Assembly (NCBI GenBank): GCA_903896545.1
Contig: CAITYF010000191.1
Location: 1 to 59,823 of the forward strand
Direction: 5' to 3'
Source: an uncultured Myxococcales bacterium
GTDB lineage: Bacteria; Myxococcota_A; UBA9042
Length of the DNA stretch: 59,823 nucleotides
Shown here piece by piece: positions 19,701 to 28,900 of this stretch (position 1 is its first letter; each line of letters starts with the position of its first letter). The notes beneath the pieces are model-generated. The model was given only the letters and a program-made list of their open reading frames with translations, did not search any database and was not told the origin of the DNA. A program made the translations under genes and the position numbers.

Positions 19701-19832
19701 ACGGGTCCTGGCGCAGAAGTGCAGCGACCTCTCGCGACGGTGGTGGTCGGCGGACTGGTGACGTCGACGGCGTTGACCCTGCTGGTTTTGCCCAGTCTGG
19801 TGGCGTGGCTGGGGAGGAGAAAGGCGGCATGA
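16758..19832 (+). CDS. Heavy-metal efflux RND transporter (CusA/CzcA-like)
   Basis: 1024 residues, near the normal 1030-1060 of HME-RND pumps. The N terminus MIEAITRWSLHHRSFVLLLT and the P-D-V stretch of the first periplasmic domain (MPDVTANQVLVLTRAPG) are characteristic. TM4 carries the HME motif AIDFGLLVDGAVVMVE, with the Asp residues of the proton relay. Twelve hydrophobic segments fall in the usual 1+5+1+5 layout, with two large periplasmic loops. It exports a transition-metal ion by proton antiport; which metal (Cu/Ag or Co/Zn/Cd) is not decidable by eye. ATGA overlap with the response regulator. Confidence 0.93.
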   Translation: MIEAITRWSLHHRSFVLLLTAMAVGLAGFFGSRLRLDAMPDVTANQVLVLTRAPGLVPEEVERLVTRPIETALGGVPGMVAQRSLSRYGLSSVTAVFADDVDGYRARQVIQERLNLVSADLPVGVEPPELGPLTGGLGEIYHFAVRSPERTKAELLELVQLRIAPLLRQVPGVVEVNWWGGERRSLEVLARPADLARLHLTIADLIEALHKAIGAAPGASVAAGGGQVLLRAVSWPNRPEQLAAAIVRAPAGADLTSVRVSDVADVVEGALPRIGSATANGKGETVYVMVQMLRDANALEVTHGVRAQMPKVKAILPPDVHLDLIYDRAELVGKTLQTVGKNLLEGGLLVVAVLLLLLGSLRAGLLVALCIPLSMIGAAAGMVWGDIAGNLMSLGAIDFGLLVDGAVVMVEGLFHVLQTRDDPRPLQERMEETAVSVSRPVFFSVLVILLVYVPVLSLQGVDGKMFRPMAATVIFALAGALVLSLTFIPAAASLLLRPKDVPKREPIVLRVAHKLYLPVLYKAIAHPFVVFASAVVLLVVGVLLVLRAGSSFVPQLDEGDLVVQTTRSPDVSLETAVDAATRMEKALLDHVPEVLQVVSRVGSPEVATDIMGLEQADVFVRLKPKASWRPGMDRDALIVEMERVLKQHDPGSEAAFTQPIQMRFNELLGGSVTDVDVSVYGDDLVVLRATAERVAAAIRQAKGAEDVRILAPPAVATVQVVPDPLGAAQQGFTAADILDVVQAVKTGVPVGMTYDGPVRIPVRVRLAQMPTAFTLKDMTLPNSAGDLIPLSRIAHVDMRETPGLVSRNAGERRLVVGFNVRGAELGEVMVAAQASVGKVKLPVGLRLEWGGQWRTYQDARARMAIVIPIVLLLIIGVLIFTFGRVGPALLILLNVPFAGVGGMMALALRGLPVSMSAAIGFIALSGIAVLNGVVLMAQLLKLQESGLDALTAAREAASGRLRPVLMTAMVAMLGFVPMMLATGPGAEVQRPLATVVVGGLVTSTALTLLVLPSLVAWLGRRKAA

Positions 19833-20500
19833 AGCTGCTCCTGGTGGAAGACGAAACGCGGCTGGCGCGGGTCATCGCCCGCGGTCTGACGGAAGAGGGG
19901 CATACGGTTGACGCCTGCGAACGCGGCACGGACGCGATTGAGCAGGGGTTGGCGCTGGACTATGACGTGGCGATTCTCGACTGGTCGTTGCCGGACGCCG
20001 ACGGCCTGACAGTCCTACGGACTTGGCGATCGCGTGGGTCGACGATGCCGGTGCTGATGCTGACGGCGCGATCCAGCGTGCCCGAACGCGTTGCTGGTCT
20101 GCGCGCCGGCGCGGACGACTATCTGGGCAAGCCCTTTGACTTTGAAGAGCTCCTCGCGCGGATCGAGGCCTTGCACCGACGTTCTGTCACGATCGGCGCG
20201 TTGCGGGCTGGCGACGTGGAGCTGGACGCCAACCGCCGTGTGCTAACCCGTGCAGGCGCTGAAGTCTTGTTGACGGCCCGCGAATTTGCGCTGGTGCGGA
20301 TGCTCTTTGAGCGCGTGGGCGACGTGTGTACGCGCACCGAACTCCTGGGCGGCGTCTGGGGCAGCAGTTTTGACGGCGAGCCCAACGTTGTTGACGTCTA
20401 CATTGGCTATTTACGCAAGAAATTCACAGAGCTGCAGGCCGAACGCGTCGCCATCACGACGATTCGTGGTGTCGGGTTCCGTTTGGAGACGCGTACGTGA
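19829..20500 (+). CDS. OmpR/PhoB-family response regulator of the metal-efflux operon
   Basis: 223 residues. The receiver has the acidic pocket (E7, D8), phospho-acceptor Asp51 in AILDWSLPDADG, Thr in MLTARS and Lys in YLGKPFDF. The winged-helix DNA-binding domain has LTAREFALVRMLF, VVDVYIGYLRKK and IRGVGFRL. It is of the CusR/CopR/CzcR type. Its ATG overlaps the stop of the RND pump and its stop overlaps the GTG of the kinase, so the sensor pair is co-translated with the pump. Probably autoregulates through the palindrome at 14345-14364 (inference). Confidence 0.93.
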   Translation: MKLLLVEDETRLARVIARGLTEEGHTVDACERGTDAIEQGLALDYDVAILDWSLPDADGLTVLRTWRSRGSTMPVLMLTARSSVPERVAGLRAGADDYLGKPFDFEELLARIEALHRRSVTIGALRAGDVELDANRRVLTRAGAEVLLTAREFALVRMLFERVGDVCTRTELLGGVWGSSFDGEPNVVDVYIGYLRKKFTELQAERVAITTIRGVGFRLETRT

Positions 20501-21861
20501 AGCTGTCTACGCGGCTGTGGCTGTACGGTGCGCTCGTGCCGTCGCTGCTTCTGATCGCGGCTTTTGTACTGGTCGGTGTGTTGCTGCAGCGCGAGTTGCA
20601 GGCGAGCGTCGATCGCGCGCTTCTGGCGCAAGCTGCAGTGGAATCGGTCAGCCTTTTTGACCGGATGGACCACGCGCCCCACCTGCACCTGGATCGCTCG
20701 CCGCTGCCCGAGACGGTGCGCTTGACGTCTGCGACGGGCGCGCTGTACGGCCCCGACGGGCTGCTGCTTGCCCACGAGCCCGAAACTGCCGTAGTGCCAC
20801 CCACCCTGCATTGGACGGCGCCGGACGCGCAACCGCACATCCGGACGACCGAATTTCGCAATCAAGTGTCGCGCGAGCTGCTCATCGCCGTCCGCGCGCC
20901 AGATGGTCGTCCGCACGTGCTGCGGCTGGCAGCCTCGCTGCAGCACAACGAAGCGACGATGGTGGCGTACGAGCGTGTGGCCAGCCTGACCGCATTGTTG
21001 ATCGCGCTGGGGCTGTTTGCCTTGCAAGTGCGGCACGCCCGCGCCGTGCACGGGCGCGTCATGCGGCTGCACGCGCACATGCAGCGGTTGCGGGCCGGCG
21101 ATCTGGCGAACCCGCCGCAGCCCGATGCACAGGGCGACGTGCTCACAGAACTGCGCGACGCGATCGCCGACGCAACTGAGCGGCTGCGACAGGCGCGCGA
21201 GGGCGAAGAGCGGCTATTTGCCGACGCCGCGCACGAACTGCGAACGCCTTTGGCGGCGATGCGGACGGATATCGACGTGACGCTGCGCCGGGAGCGTGCA
21301 CCGGTGGAGTTGCGCGAAACGCTGGAACGAACGCGCGGTGAGGTCGATCGACTGGCGGATCTGGCGAGTCGGCTGCTGGATCTCGCGGCGGTGCGCCAGA
21401 CGCAATGGCAGGTCGCGCCGCGCGACGTCGTGGCGATCGTCCGCGATGCTGCAGAAGCGGACGCGGCGACGGCGGGTGAGCAGGGCGTGACGCTGGTGAT
21501 CGACGCGCCAGCGGAGTTGCTGGCGCACGTTGACGCCACCGCGATGCGGCAGGTCATCGACAACCTGCTGGCCAACGCGATCCGTTTTGCGCAGGCGCGC
21601 GTAGAAATCCGCGTGCTGCGTCAACAGGACACATGGGCGCTGCACGTGCAGGACGACGGGCCAGGCGTGCCGCCGGATCAACTGGACTCGATCTTCTTGC
21701 CCTTTCACCGCCCGGACAAACGCGGCGTCGGAAGCGGTCTGGGGCTGGCCATTGTGCGCGATGTAGTGCAGCGTCACGGGGGTCACGTGCGGGCGCTCGA
21801 CACAGGGAGAGCAGGCGGCCATTTTGTCGTCACGCTGCCTGTGCGGGGCCGCGAGACCTGA
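20497..21861 (+). CDS. Membrane sensor histidine kinase of the metal-efflux operon
   Basis: 454 residues from GTG 20497. TM1 (LWLYGALVPSLLLIAAFVL), a periplasmic sensor of about 135 residues holding HAPHLHLD (possible metal-binding His cluster), TM2 near residue 165 and a HAMP-like linker come first. The dimerisation box is FADAAHELRTPLAAMR with the phospho-His. ATP-binding N (NLLANAIRFA), G1 (DDGPGVP) and G2 (GSGLGLAI) boxes follow. CusS/CzcS-like. It phosphorylates the preceding regulator. GTGA overlap gives fixed stoichiometry with the regulator. Confidence 0.92.
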   Translation: MKLSTRLWLYGALVPSLLLIAAFVLVGVLLQRELQASVDRALLAQAAVESVSLFDRMDHAPHLHLDRSPLPETVRLTSATGALYGPDGLLLAHEPETAVVPPTLHWTAPDAQPHIRTTEFRNQVSRELLIAVRAPDGRPHVLRLAASLQHNEATMVAYERVASLTALLIALGLFALQVRHARAVHGRVMRLHAHMQRLRAGDLANPPQPDAQGDVLTELRDAIADATERLRQAREGEERLFADAAHELRTPLAAMRTDIDVTLRRERAPVELRETLERTRGEVDRLADLASRLLDLAAVRQTQWQVAPRDVVAIVRDAAEADAATAGEQGVTLVIDAPAELLAHVDATAMRQVIDNLLANAIRFAQARVEIRVLRQQDTWALHVQDDGPGVPPDQLDSIFLPFHRPDKRGVGSGLGLAIVRDVVQRHGGHVRALDTGRAGGHFVVTLPVRGRET

Positions 21862-21879
21862 ACTCGAGCGAGGCTACAC

Positions 21880-24387
21880 ATGGCGTTGGAATTCTTGCAG
21901 GACGACATGGAGCCTGACGAGGCCGTGCTTGCCTTTGTCGACGCCGTGACGGCCGACGGTCGGCGTCTCTATCCCGCCCAGGAAGAGGCGTTGTTGGAAT
22001 TGGCCGCCGGACATCACGTGATCCTGGCGACGCCGACGGGTTCAGGCAAATCGCTCGTGGCCGAGGGCTTGCATGTTCTGGCGTTGGCGGCAGGGCGGCG
22101 TTCCATCTACACGAGCCCGATCAAGGCGCTCGTCAGTGAGAAGTTCTTTGCCTTGTGTGAGCGGCTGGGCGCCGATCGCGTCGGGCTGGCCACCGGCGAC
22201 GCGTCGGTGCACACGGACGCGCCGGTGTTGTGCTGCACTGCGGAAGTGCTGGCGCAACTCGCCTTGCGGGCGGAGCCCTCGATCCAGAACGCCGACATCG
22301 CGATGGACGAGTTTCACTACTACGCGGACAAAGATCGCGGCATGGCCTGGCAGACGCCGCTGCTCACGTTGCCACGCGCGCGGTTCCTGCTGATCTCCGC
22401 GACGCTGGGTGACACGACGGGGATCGCGGACGCGCTCGTGGCGCTGACGGGGCGCGACGTGAAGCTGGTGAGCGCGACGGAACGGCCCGTGCCGCTGCAG
22501 TTTGAGTACCGTGAGACGCCAATTACGGAGACGCTGGACGACCTGCTGAAGTCCGGTCGCGCGCCGGTCTATCTGGTGCACGCGAGCCAAAGAGAAGCGG
22601 GCGAGGCGGCGCACGCGCTGACGTCGATGGAACTCTGCAGCAAGGACCAAAAGCGGCGCATTGCGCAGCTGCTCGAAGGCCAGCGATTCCCGAGTCCGTA
22701 CGGTAAGGACGTCCAGCGACTCTTGCGCCACGGGATCGGCCTGCACCACGCGGGGCTGCTGCCGCGCTACCGGCTGCTCTGTGAGAAGCTGGCACAGCAG
22801 GGGCTCTTGCCGGTCATCTGCGGCACAGACACGTTGGGCGTTGGCATCAACTTGCCGATCAAGACCGTGGTTTTCACGAAGTTGTGTCGCTATGACGGCG
22901 AGAATACGCGCCTGTGGAGCGTGCGCGAATTCCACCAGCTCGCGGGGCGCGCGGGCCGCAAAGGCTTTGACGACGTCGGCTGGGTCATCGCGCAGGCGCC
23001 GGAACACGTCATCTACAACAAGCGCATGGAGGCGAAGATCGACCAAAATGGCCGGTCCAAGCCGTTTGTGAAGCAGAAACCACCGGAATTCGGCTTTGTG
23101 CCGTGGAACGCCGACGCGTTTGAGAAGCTGCAAAACGGCAAGCCGGAGGCGCTGCAGTCGATTTTCCGCGTCGACGAAGGCCTGATCCTCGCGATGCTGC
23201 CGCGGACCGACCAAGAGTTGGCGAATGGCGGGCTGCGTGACGTCGTGGCGCTGATCCGCCGGAGTCACGAACGTCCGGCGCAGAAGCTGCAGCACCAGCG
23301 CGATCTGGCGCGGCTGTTTCGCGCGCTGTGGCAGAACGGCGTGGTGGATCTCGTGCCGCGACCGGATGGTCGACGTGGCCGGATCGCCCGCTTGGCGATC
23401 GGCTTGCAGCGCGACTTTTCGCTGCATCACGCGCTGTCGCTGTGGCTCGTCGGGGCGCTTGACGATCTGGACGCGCAGACTCAGGAGGAAGGGCGTCCGA
23501 CGGAGCCCGCCGAGATTCTCGCGCTGTGTGAGGCGATCCTGGACAACCCGTCGCAGGTGCTCAAAGCGCAGGCGCAACGCGAAAAACAGGCGCTTCTCGC
23601 GGAGTTGAAGAACGACGGCGTGCCGTACGAGGAGCGCAAGGAGCTTGTCGACGCCGTCGGTTGGCCCAAACCACTGGCAGACTGGATCTACGCGAACTTT
23701 GAGAAATTTGGTGAACGTCACCCGTGGGTCGTGCAAACGACGATCCGGCCCAAGGGCGTGGTGCGGGAGATGGCTGAAGCGTGGTGCACCTTTGACGAGT
23801 ATGTGCGCGATCTTGGGCTGCAAACGGTGGAAGGCGTGCTCCTGCGCTACCTCATGCAGGTGTACAAAGTGCTCGTGCAAAACGTGCCGGAGGACCTGAA
23901 AAGCGAGGCGTTTCTGGAGCTTGTTGCTTGGCTGCACGCGGTGCTCGCGCGGGTTGATCGCTCGCTGTTGGACGAATGGGAGCGCCTGCGGACCGGTCGC
24001 GACGTCGTGAGCCAGTTGCCTGAAATGCCACCGGATCCGCGCGCGGCGGACAAGGCGTTGAAGGCGCGCGCACGGGTGGAAGCGCTCGGATTCCTGCAGA
24101 TGCTGGCGGCCGGCGCGTTCGAGGACGCTCTGGCGCTGCTGCGTCCCGGCGAGGGCGAGGAGCCGTGGACGGTTGAACAGCTGGCGACCTACAAGAAGTC
24201 CTTTGAAACAGAGGGTTCTCTGCTCTTTGACCATCGTAGCCGGCTGGCGGACGCGTGCACCCTTCGTCAACCTCAGCCTGGCGTCTGGGAGGCGACCCTG
24301 ACGCTCATTTCGGCCGAAGGGCCTACCGGCGACACCTTGACCCTCGTCGCAGAGGCCGACGTTGAGGGCTTGCGGCTGGTCGCGTAA
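21880..24387 (+). CDS. DEAD/DEAH-box (Ski2-like) helicase of the DUF3516 family
   Basis: 835 residues. Walker A ATPTGSGKS is at residues 50-58, motif Ia in YTSPIKALVSEKF, motif II DEFH at 142-145, motif III SATLGD, and the C-terminal helicase motifs are GTDTLGVGINLPIKTV and QLAGRAGRKGFD. The roughly 450-residue tail after RecA domain 2 matches the layout of DUF3516 helicases common in actinobacteria and myxobacteria, related to Ski2/Mtr4 RNA helicases, so an RNA-processing role is plausible but unproven. It starts 18 bases after the sensor kinase stop and may share its transcript. The terminator at 24422 closes the unit. Confidence 0.88.
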   Translation: MALEFLQDDMEPDEAVLAFVDAVTADGRRLYPAQEEALLELAAGHHVILATPTGSGKSLVAEGLHVLALAAGRRSIYTSPIKALVSEKFFALCERLGADRVGLATGDASVHTDAPVLCCTAEVLAQLALRAEPSIQNADIAMDEFHYYADKDRGMAWQTPLLTLPRARFLLISATLGDTTGIADALVALTGRDVKLVSATERPVPLQFEYRETPITETLDDLLKSGRAPVYLVHASQREAGEAAHALTSMELCSKDQKRRIAQLLEGQRFPSPYGKDVQRLLRHGIGLHHAGLLPRYRLLCEKLAQQGLLPVICGTDTLGVGINLPIKTVVFTKLCRYDGENTRLWSVREFHQLAGRAGRKGFDDVGWVIAQAPEHVIYNKRMEAKIDQNGRSKPFVKQKPPEFGFVPWNADAFEKLQNGKPEALQSIFRVDEGLILAMLPRTDQELANGGLRDVVALIRRSHERPAQKLQHQRDLARLFRALWQNGVVDLVPRPDGRRGRIARLAIGLQRDFSLHHALSLWLVGALDDLDAQTQEEGRPTEPAEILALCEAILDNPSQVLKAQAQREKQALLAELKNDGVPYEERKELVDAVGWPKPLADWIYANFEKFGERHPWVVQTTIRPKGVVREMAEAWCTFDEYVRDLGLQTVEGVLLRYLMQVYKVLVQNVPEDLKSEAFLELVAWLHAVLARVDRSLLDEWERLRTGRDVVSQLPEMPPDPRAADKALKARARVEALGFLQMLAAGAFEDALALLRPGEGEEPWTVEQLATYKKSFETEGSLLFDHRSRLADACTLRQPQPGVWEATLTLISAEGPTGDTLTLVAEADVEGLRLVA

Positions 24388-24421
24388 GTCCCGAAGATGA
24401 GGATTTTTCTAACCATCAGGC

Positions 24422-24461
24422 GACGCGAATGCGTTGCACTTCAACGCACTGCGTCATTTTT
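24422..24461 (+). terminator. Rho-independent terminator after the helicase gene
   Basis: Stem GACGC/GCGTC, a GAA/CT internal loop, then TGCGTTG/CAACGCA around a CACTT loop, followed by ATTTTTG. It starts 34 bases beyond the helicase TAA. Confidence 0.8.
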
Positions 24462-24527
24462 GAGCGAGTGCCAAATTCTTCACCAAACACCGCTGTTTCG
24501 TTGGGGTACCGAAAACGAAACAAGGGC

Positions 24528-24555
24528 TTGACGGCAGAAGTCCAGCGTGTAGAGT
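24528..24555 (+). promoter_or_regulatory. Sigma70-like promoter for the outer-membrane barrel gene
   Basis: TTGACG (24528-24533) and TAGAGT (24550-24555) are separated by 16 bases. They lie in the AT-enriched 233-bp gap between helicase and barrel genes and would give a leader of about 58 bases. Confidence 0.5.
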
Positions 24556-24620
24556 CAACTTCTCCGAAGCGTAGGGCTCCGGGTGTTCGGTATTGCCGAA
24601 AAAGTGTTTGTCGGGAGTTC

Positions 24621-25886
24621 ATGTCCAGCCTCGCCGTCCTTATTCCATCGCGCACGCACTTTGACACAGCACGAATTGTTGGGTCTGCGGTCTGCGCGCT
24701 CGGCCTCCTGCTGACGCCTCTGGCCGCCTACGCTGTCGACCCGGAAAGCGCCCCTCCCAACCCGACGGCACCCGCGCCGACTGAGCCCACCAAGCCCGCT
24801 GAAACGCCGGCTGCGGCGCCAGCGCCCGCCGAACCGGCTCCTGCCGCGCCTGCAGTCATTGCGCCCGTCGCCATCGTGCCGACCGCGGTGACACCGACCG
24901 AAGCTCCGGCGCCGGATGCGGCCGCCACGCCGTCCGTGAGCGCGGAAGCCAAGCCGGAGGAGAAGAAGAAATTCTGGCCGTGGCGCGGTTCGGTCTCGTT
25001 CCGCAACATGACCAGCTTGACGGCCTTCGACCAGAGCTACGAGCAGTCCTACTTGCCGTCTGAGACGCTGGGTGCTCTGATTACGCCGCGTTACGCCTTC
25101 AACGACACGATGAGCATCGGTCTGTGGCAGTACGCAACCGTCGAACTGACCAACACGGCGAATACGACGTACTACCGCGAGCCGACGCTCTCGGACACGA
25201 TAGTTTCGTTTGCGTGGACGGCGCTGAACACCGCAGCCAACGCGGCCAAAGACGACAAGCCAACTTCGGCGTTTGTGTTGAGCGTGCAGGGCGTGCTCGG
25301 TTTGCCGACGTCAAAAGCGTCGCTCGCCAAGAACCTCTACGTCGCGCCAGGTATCGGCGTCGGTGGTCGCTACCGCTGGCATGACCTGACGGTGGGTTTG
25401 ACGACCCGCTTCCAGCACAGCTTCTACAAAAGCACGACGATGCAGTACGACGCGCAGCCGATCACGACGTGCACGGGCGAAGCGTTCGGTTGCTCGCCGT
25501 CGTTGCTCTCGTCCGGCGTGCGTTCGTCGGAAAACCGCATCCTGGCGATTGGCTCGCTTGGCTACTCGTTCACCGAGAAGCTCAGCGTTTCGCTTTCCGC
25601 TGGTGAAATCATGGACTGGGTTCCCGCGCTGACCAGCGCGTCGGTTCCGGTGGCTGGCGTTGGCAAAGTCGACGTTCCCGCTGGCGACGATCAACGTTTC
25701 CGCGCGCTGATGTACTGGGGCGCGGGCGTGGATTACTCCATCCTGCCGTGGCTTGGCGCCGGTATCGGCATCGAGACGTACAACTCGCAGTTGAAGCTCG
25801 ATTCGACCTACGAGACCCCGATGATCAACCGGTACACGACAGCCTACGTGGAACTGTCGGTCGCGCTGGACGGTTTGCCCCATTAG
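24621..25886 (+). CDS. Predicted outer-membrane beta-barrel protein with Pro/Ala linker
   Basis: 421 residues from ATG 24621 with GGGAG upstream; the frame continues 5' but without a second good start. The signal peptide ends near LLTPLAAYA. A 75-residue Pro/Ala/Glu-rich linker (PAETPAAAPAPAEPAPAAP) and a KKKFWPWRG hinge follow. The C-terminal 280 residues alternate polar and aromatic residues with repeated strand-turn patterns (SVSFRNMTSLTAF, YAFNDTMSIGLWQYATVEL, ITPRYAF), typical of a transmembrane barrel. No strict terminal Phe is present; it ends GLPH. The linker could span periplasm to peptidoglycan. Function not recognised. Confidence 0.75.
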   Translation: MSSLAVLIPSRTHFDTARIVGSAVCALGLLLTPLAAYAVDPESAPPNPTAPAPTEPTKPAETPAAAPAPAEPAPAAPAVIAPVAIVPTAVTPTEAPAPDAAATPSVSAEAKPEEKKKFWPWRGSVSFRNMTSLTAFDQSYEQSYLPSETLGALITPRYAFNDTMSIGLWQYATVELTNTANTTYYREPTLSDTIVSFAWTALNTAANAAKDDKPTSAFVLSVQGVLGLPTSKASLAKNLYVAPGIGVGGRYRWHDLTVGLTTRFQHSFYKSTTMQYDAQPITTCTGEAFGCSPSLLSSGVRSSENRILAIGSLGYSFTEKLSVSLSAGEIMDWVPALTSASVPVAGVGKVDVPAGDDQRFRALMYWGAGVDYSILPWLGAGIGIETYNSQLKLDSTYETPMINRYTTAYVELSVALDGLPH

Positions 25887-25964
25887 AATTTGTGCTGATC
25901 CGCAGGAACTTCTAGTTTGATGTCTGCTTTGTTGTTTGCCCGTTTGTTCACCTTGAGGAATGCC

Positions 25965-28900
25965 ATGAACCTCCGTTCTTTTGCCTCGCTCGTCCTCCCT
26001 TGCCTGCTTCTCGCTGCGATCGTCAGCGGCTGCGCGCAGGAACGTGCGCCTATCAACCGCGTTCAGCCGTATGCTCTGGCGAAGACCTTCTTCGTCGGTC
26101 AAAAGCTGGTCGACCCGTCTGACGACCCGGAATTCTGGGCACGGACGACCGTTACTGACGTTGGCTACGGCGCGGCGCAGGACGGTCTGTTCACGTCGAC
26201 GTATGCGCAGCCGCTGTCTCGCGTGAAGTGGCAGATCACGGAAGACCTCCTGATCGCCCGTCTCGCATACGAGCGCATTCCTGGTTCCGACGGCAAGGGT
26301 GTGGGCAAGCTGACACAAGACGGCATCATCGTCGCGGCGTTTCACATCTCGTCGCACTTTGACATCAAGCGGGCGTACAACTCCTCCACGGGCGAGCAGA
26401 TGAACGTCGTGGAAGAAAACTCCTACGACCGCCCCTGGTTCGAACGCGATTACTTCCGCGTCGACTGGTCCAAGAACATGAACGTGGACAGCTACGACTT
26501 CGACACGCTGTCGATGATGGGCCTCTACGGCGGCATCCAGTACGAGGCGCTGTCCTACGACGTCGTCGATCCGAGCCAGGAAGATGCGCCGTACTTTGCG
26601 GATGACGGCAGCTACTTTGACGTGACGACCAAGGCGTTCGCGAAGCCGGGTCTGATCGACCTGTCGTCGCTCGGTTGGGGCATGAGCACCTTCCCGTCCT
26701 GCATGCTCGACGCCGATTTCGCCGGCGGTCAGGCTCCTGCGGCCAGCTGCAACCCGGTTGAGTTGACCCTGCGTCACTCGTTCCGCAAGGTCGTCGATAC
26801 CGACTACGAGCCCAAGGAATGGGACGGCTTCCGCTTCCAGTCCGCTGGCGCGTTCTACGGCGAGCGCAGCGGCTACGCCCGCAACTACGGCATGACCGAC
26901 GAACTGTGGCACCGCTTCATCGAGCGCTACAACATCTGGGAGCGCAGCCACTACTACGCGAACCCGGCTGCGATGACTGGCGAGGTGGCCTGCTTCACGA
27001 ACAAGACGACGCCGTACGGCGAAGACCCGCACCGCGATACCGACGCCGACGGCACGGAAGACGAGTGCAAAGCGGTGACTGACGCGACCAAGGTCGGCGG
27101 CTCCACGTGCGACACCTTCCGTCAGCGCTGCACCCTGCCGTACCAGCTGCGTATGGCCAAGCCGGTGGTTTGGTACCATGCCGATGGATCGAACCCCGAG
27201 TACTTCCAGCCGTCTGAAGACGCCACCCACGAGTGGGATGTCGCCATGCGCGCTGCGGTGCAAGAGTCCAAGTACGCGGAATGCAAACGCACTGGCGGCG
27301 ATGCCGACGCGTGCCTGACCAAGTTCCCCGTCTATTTCGGTCAGCAGGACGACAACGAAGACGCCATCGCGCTCGCGAAGGAAGTCGACGACTGCCGCCA
27401 TGGCATCGCGTACAAGGACAAGAACCGCAACGAAGCAGCCTGCACGGCGCTGGCTGACGACATCGGTGCCAAGCGCGCGCTCGCGCCGGGCGTCATCTAC
27501 CTCGCCAAGCAGCCGGAAATGGTCGTGCTTTGCCACAGCCCGGTGGAAGCCGGCGACCCGGCGTCCTGCGCCCCCGCTGACAAGCGCCTCCCGGCGAACT
27601 TGACCGCCGAAGCGTGTTTCAACGCCCACACGACGGGCGATGTCGAGACGATCGCCACCTGCAACAACGCGCTGCACGTCCGTCGCGGTGACCTGCGCTA
27701 CCACCAGGTGAACAGCATCGTCGAGCCGGCGACGCCGTCACCGTGGGGTATCATGGTCGACGCGTCCGATCCGGTGAACGGTGAGAAGGTCGCGGCCAGC
27801 ATCAACGTGTGGTCGTACATCAACGAACTGTGGAGTCAGGGCACCGTCGACATGGCGCGCTATGCTGCCGGAGAGCTCAAGAGCGCCGACATCACGGAAG
27901 GCCAGTACATCAAGAACTGGTCGGCCGCGGCGGAAGCTGCTTCGCGCGACGGCATGACGCAGGGCATGACCGCCGAGCAGGTCAACGTGCGTACCCACGC
28001 GTCCGGCGAACTGATTGACGCCGCGCGCGCCGCAGCGTTCAAGCAGCAGCACCCCGAGGCGATGGAACTCGCGGCCCAACATGCTCAGAAGCTCCGCGGC
28101 ATCCGTGCTGAGCACAACGCCCCGTCGGCGGCGATGCCGGAGTACATGGCGCGTCGCCAGGCGGCGACGAACACGGCGTTTGAAGCCGCGCTCATGACGC
28201 CAATGATGCAGAAGTTCTTTGGCATCCAAGGGATGCAGCTGTCCAGCGGTTTGATGGACATGGTCTCGCCGCTCCGTGGCGGCAATCCGGCAGTGCAGCG
28301 CAACCTGCGTCAGATGCGTGAGAACGCGCTGGCGGCACGTGGTGCGTGCGTGATGGAGATGGCGGAGGCGCCGCTGTCGATCGCTGGCTTGGGCGACGTG
28401 CTGCAGACCAAGTTTGGCGCTTTCGACAAGGTGGCCTGCGACGACACCGAGACCGCGGACATCAAGAACTGCGCGGGCGACTCGGCATGCATCGCCACCG
28501 CCACCGAAGCGCGCATCAAGTGCGTCGCGACCGAACAGACCCGCGCTGAGGCCATGCGCAAATACCTCGCGCGCCGTGTGCACTACGCGGTTGTGATCCA
28601 CGAAATGGGTCACTCCATTGGCTTGCGCCACAACTTCATCTCGTCGGCGGATGCGTTCAACTACCGCCCGCAGTACTGGCAGCTCCGCACGAAGGACGGC
28701 ACCGTCACCAAGGCGTGCACCAACCTCGTCAAGGAGGCCGATGCCGCCAACTGCGTGGGTCCCCGCTATTTTGACCCGGTGACCACGCCTGAGCGCGACA
28801 ACCTGATTTGGATGTGGATGCAGTCGTCGGTGATGGACTACGCGGGCGAGTCGACCCAGGACCTCATCGGTCTGGGTGCCTACGACTTCCACGCTCCAGC

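Noticed and set aside
25311..27704. Minus-strand 797-residue open frame
   Set aside because: Antisense to the barrel and metalloprotease genes; low-complexity Arg/Val composition, no start signal or motif.
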